Source: Siniperca chuatsi (lineage: Eukaryota; Chordata; Actinopteri; Centrarchiformes; Sinipercidae). From it: a stretch of DNA of 64,000 nucleotides. The stretch covers positions 11,259,675 through 11,323,674 of the forward strand of contig NC_058046.1 in assembly GCF_020085105.1 (NCBI RefSeq). The letters run 5' to 3'. The notes beneath the pieces are model-generated. The model ran no database searches. It was not told the DNA's origin and saw nothing but the letters and a program-made list of their open reading frames with translations. Below, piece after piece: positions 61,101 through 64,000 of this stretch (within the stretch, counting starts at the first letter, position 1; the number at the start of each line of letters is the position of its first letter). The translations under genes were made by a program, and so were the position numbers.

Positions 61101-64000
61101 TAGTTGTTTATGAAGAGAAGTTTCTCTTTTGCCTGCCTACATATGATAATAAATAATTATTTACTTTTTTTAGCAACTGTAAATACAGCTGTAAAACTAA
61201 TATCCTGTAAGATTTAATTTTTTTTTCTTTTTCTTATTTTCTTATCTCTCTTACTGTACTTTCACAGCTACAGCAATGGAAATTTCACTGACAGATAAAG
61301 CGAAGAAAGCTCCCAAAAGGAAACGTGTGATGGAAGATAGTGGGGAGACAGCCAAGCGACGCTCTGCACGTGTTCGAAATACAAAATGCAAGAAGGAAGA
61401 GAAGATTGATTTTCAGGAACTGCTTTTTAAATACCTACCTTCCAGGTAGCTTACACTAAATCTAATATAAAATACAATAAAAACATAGCTCGTTATAGTT
61501 CTGTTGATTAAACACTATTTTGCTGGTTTGTCTTAGGCTAAAGAAGTTTGATCCTGATAATGATGATGAGAGTCTGAGTAATCTTGAGACGCAGTGTGAT
61601 GGGAAGGAGGACATACAGCCTCTACATGGGAGTTGCTTGCCTGTTGACTCAGTGGAATACATGGAATCTGGTATGTAGTGCATCGTGGCTATGTATTTAC
61701 AATACACTGTTGTGCCATGTCTTTTGTCATATTAACATTCCCTTCCCTTCTGTAGAACAACAGGATGTTCACAACTTCCTGCTCAATAATATGACCAATG
61801 GTGGTATACTGGACCTAATGATGCGCTATCTGAAAGCAGTGGGTCGGAAGTTCCTGGAGCAGTGGCCTCGGGGGCTGACTGCTGTGGTACTGGAGGTCTA
61901 TCAGACCTGGAGGAAGCACAGCAGTGGTCTTCCTAACCCTCTGCTTCGGGACTGCAGCAACCAACACATCCGGGTAAATGACAAGAAAAGTGGTTATTTT
62001 CTTGATTACTTAAAGTTGAATTAGATTGCAGATATTAATTGTTTTAGATTTCCTGTAAGCCGAAGACTCGCTGGACAAAAAATATCACTCCATGCAATAT
62101 GTAATTTAATGAAACACTCCTTAACTATTATTTCAATAGATTTACTTTGGTGTGATATGAAACAGCAAATCTTTGTTGTACTTTTTTGGTTTGTCTTAAA
62201 ATTAAAACATTGGTGTTGTCCCAGATACTTCTGATATTTCGAGACTCACTATGGTTCCAATTTTGGAAAGGCCTGCAGACTCCAGGGTCTATAGAGGTTT
62301 AAATTTTCTTAAATTGGAACCAGGGACATAACTATAGTTTTTCATCAGAATTGGCCTCATAATATGCACCCACGATGACTTTTGATAAGTATTTGTATCT
62401 GCTACAGGAAATGTTGGCAATGAGCTTAGCGTGTATGGAGTTGCAGTTGGAGCAATGGTTACACAACAAAGGAAAGACTGGTAAGTAACAATGAGCTAAC
62501 CCTCATCATTTCTGATTGGATTTTGACAAACCTTGATTGAGTGATGCATTACAGTATTTTGAAGCTGCATTATGCAGCCCAGAGGGGTGCTACAATGTCT
62601 ATTAGTTTGTCCATGTGTCAAATATCATATTTCAAGCTCTACTAATAAAATGTTGACCAAACCTAAATGTCATTGTTGCTTTTTGCATTTTAAAAAGATG
62701 ACTGATTGGCCTAAAGGAGGCACTGCGATTACAGTTCTAAACATGATGACATACAGGATTTATTTAAGTCATTAAGTAATTTGTGGGGAACAACAGGCAT
62801 ACACTTTTTCCTTGTCTAGTGTCTCCAAGAAGAAGCAGCATTGGTCCCAGCAATGATGCAGCTGACTCAGAATTCCCTGGGCAGCACTTCCAAGGTGATT
62901 TGTTACTCCTGGCCTTAGGTTCATCCCAAAGAGACCTGTTTGAGGATGACTGGCAGGATGTCATGGTGCGTGTCTACTGGCTCAAGGCACGATTCTTGAC
63001 CCTGCAGGTAAAGTCTATATTTTGTTGTTTGTTTTTGCTTTTGATTATGTGTCCTTTCCACTGAGCTCAGCCAGATGTGACTTATAAGTCTGTCTTTCTT
63101 GTCTCTTGTCAGGGAGACATGGAGTTGGCCCTGGAGAGCTATGATGTCTGTGTAGGCCTGTTACAGAGCAAACCAAAGACCCCCGAAGGGAAACATTACA
63201 CCATCAACCTGCCTAACCTACGTGTAGATTCAGCAATCTCTGTGGAGGAGGTCAGTGCACTGGCTGATAAAACATTTACTTTTATCAATATAGCCATTAT
63301 TTCCAACATACAGTATTATTATAGTTAAAGGTCCGGCGTGTAACATTTAGGAGGAGCTAATGGCAGAAATGGAATGTAACATTGTTTTGATTAGTGTATA
63401 ATCACCTGATAATAAGAATCATTGTGTTTTCTTTACCTTAGAATAAGCTGTTTCTATCTTCATAGGCAGCAGGTCCCCTTCGACGGAGGCCGCCATGTTG
63501 CACCGTCGTGTTTCTACAGTAGCCCAAAACGGACAAACCAAACACTGGCTCTAGATAGGCTGTTATAGTTTTTCGCGAGTTTCGCAGCCAGCGTAGTTTA
63601 TCCTACACGCTTGGTGATGTGAGTGGTATTCAAATGGTTGCAGACTGCTGTTTCATCGCTAGATGCCACTAAATCACACACACTGGACCTGAATTTTTTA
63701 GGAGTAATTTCCTTAATGTTTTCATGAGTTACAAAAAGAAAATGTTGTCAGTTCATACTTTGAGATACCATTAAAGAATGTTTGATGTATGAAAAATAAT
63801 TCAGTGAATATCACAGTTATTCTCTTGAATTTTACTTTTTTCGTTTTTATAATAGTTTTTTTTATAATTTGCTATTAGCAAGGCCCTCAAAGAGCTTCTA
63901 GCTGTTTTGACTGTGGGTTTCTTTGGGTTTCCTCTATCCCCATGGACAGATTGACAAGAGGCTGAAGTCTCTGGAGCGTTGTCAGTCTTTGGAGGAGATC
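58151..64000 (+). CDS. cabin1: Calcineurin-binding protein cabin-1, 5' part, cut by the window edge
   Basis: CABIN1 is a nuclear scaffold. It works with HIRA, UBN1 and ASF1a in replication-independent H3.3 deposition, and its C-terminus (outside the window) binds calcineurin and MEF2. Coding exons: 58151-58153 (ATG only), 58308-58400, 58510-58623, 59406-59540, 59701-59881, 59990-60119, 60232-60381, 60791-61098, 61268-61445, 61537-61670, 61756-61973, 62408-62480, 62820-63007, 63113-63250, and 63950 onward. Phases close, giving 698 codons so far. TPR-like helices are at about residues 33-160 ([60 protein letters not shown]). A Pro/Ser-rich stretch fills exon 8. Basic nuclear-localisation candidates ([25 protein letters not shown]) lie in exon 9. 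[20 protein letters not shown] and [13 protein letters not shown] match human CABIN1. The gene continues past 64000. Confidence 0.96.
63328..63692. mobile_element. MITE-like element in a cabin1 intron
   Basis: The left end AAGGTCCGGCGTGTAACATT and the reverse complement of the right end (AGGTCCAGTGTGTGTGAT) form a short terminal inverted repeat. The interior carries GGAGGCCGCCATGTTGCACC, TCTACAGTAGCCCAAAACGG and GATGCCACTAAATC. I recognise these as belonging to a very common percomorph repeat. No coding capacity is visible. Confidence 0.7.

Noticed and set aside
1..64000. CRISPR array, operon, phage or bacterial mobile element
   Set aside because: No regularly spaced direct repeats and no prokaryotic gene organisation; the window is intron-bearing vertebrate DNA.
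1..64000. tRNA or rRNA genes
   Set aside because: I saw no convincing A/B-box pair with a foldable cloverleaf and no rRNA-like sequence. A tRNAscan search would be needed to exclude degenerate copies.

Overview
This is a vertebrate nuclear window, almost certainly from a percomorph (perch-like) teleost fish. The evidence is the intron-rich genes with GT-AG splice sites, proteins clearly related to vertebrate VSIG8, T2R, DOCK5, NF-L and CABIN1, long CA/TG microsatellites, and several repeat families that I recognise as common in percomorph genomes. The order is inferred; no species-level marker is visible.

Layout. 1-7,100: no gene recognised. 7,607-11,201 (+): a complete seven-coding-exon vsig8, a two-Ig-domain adhesion-type membrane protein. 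14,547-15,524 (+): an intronless seven-transmembrane receptor that looks like a bitter taste (T2R) family member. 19,922-46,891 (-): a complete dock5 with 51 coding exons. I traced every exon boundary and the reading phase closes throughout, giving 1,866 aa. 46,892-53,290: intergenic DNA rich in simple repeats. 53,725-55,988 (-): a complete four-exon neurofilament light chain gene (nefl, 604 aa) with a TATA box and a CRE-like site. 58,151-64,000 (+): the 5' part of cabin1 (698 codons over 15 coding exons), running off the right edge.

The genes do not form one pathway. dock5 (Rac activation and cell migration) and nefl (axonal intermediate filament) are also neighbours on human chromosome 8p21, so that pair looks like retained ancestral synteny. 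cabin1 (H3.3 chaperone complex and calcineurin regulation) lies divergently beside nefl; in human it is on chromosome 22, so that junction differs. nefl and cabin1 are transcribed away from each other across about 2 kb.

I found no previously undescribed system. The points most worth checking are a GC-AG intron and a tandem NAGNAG acceptor in dock5, a cabin1 start codon that ends its exon, a terminal-inverted-repeat element nested inside an older repeat in a dock5 intron, a long inverted-repeat element in the likely dock5 3'UTR, and the identity of the T2R-like gene.
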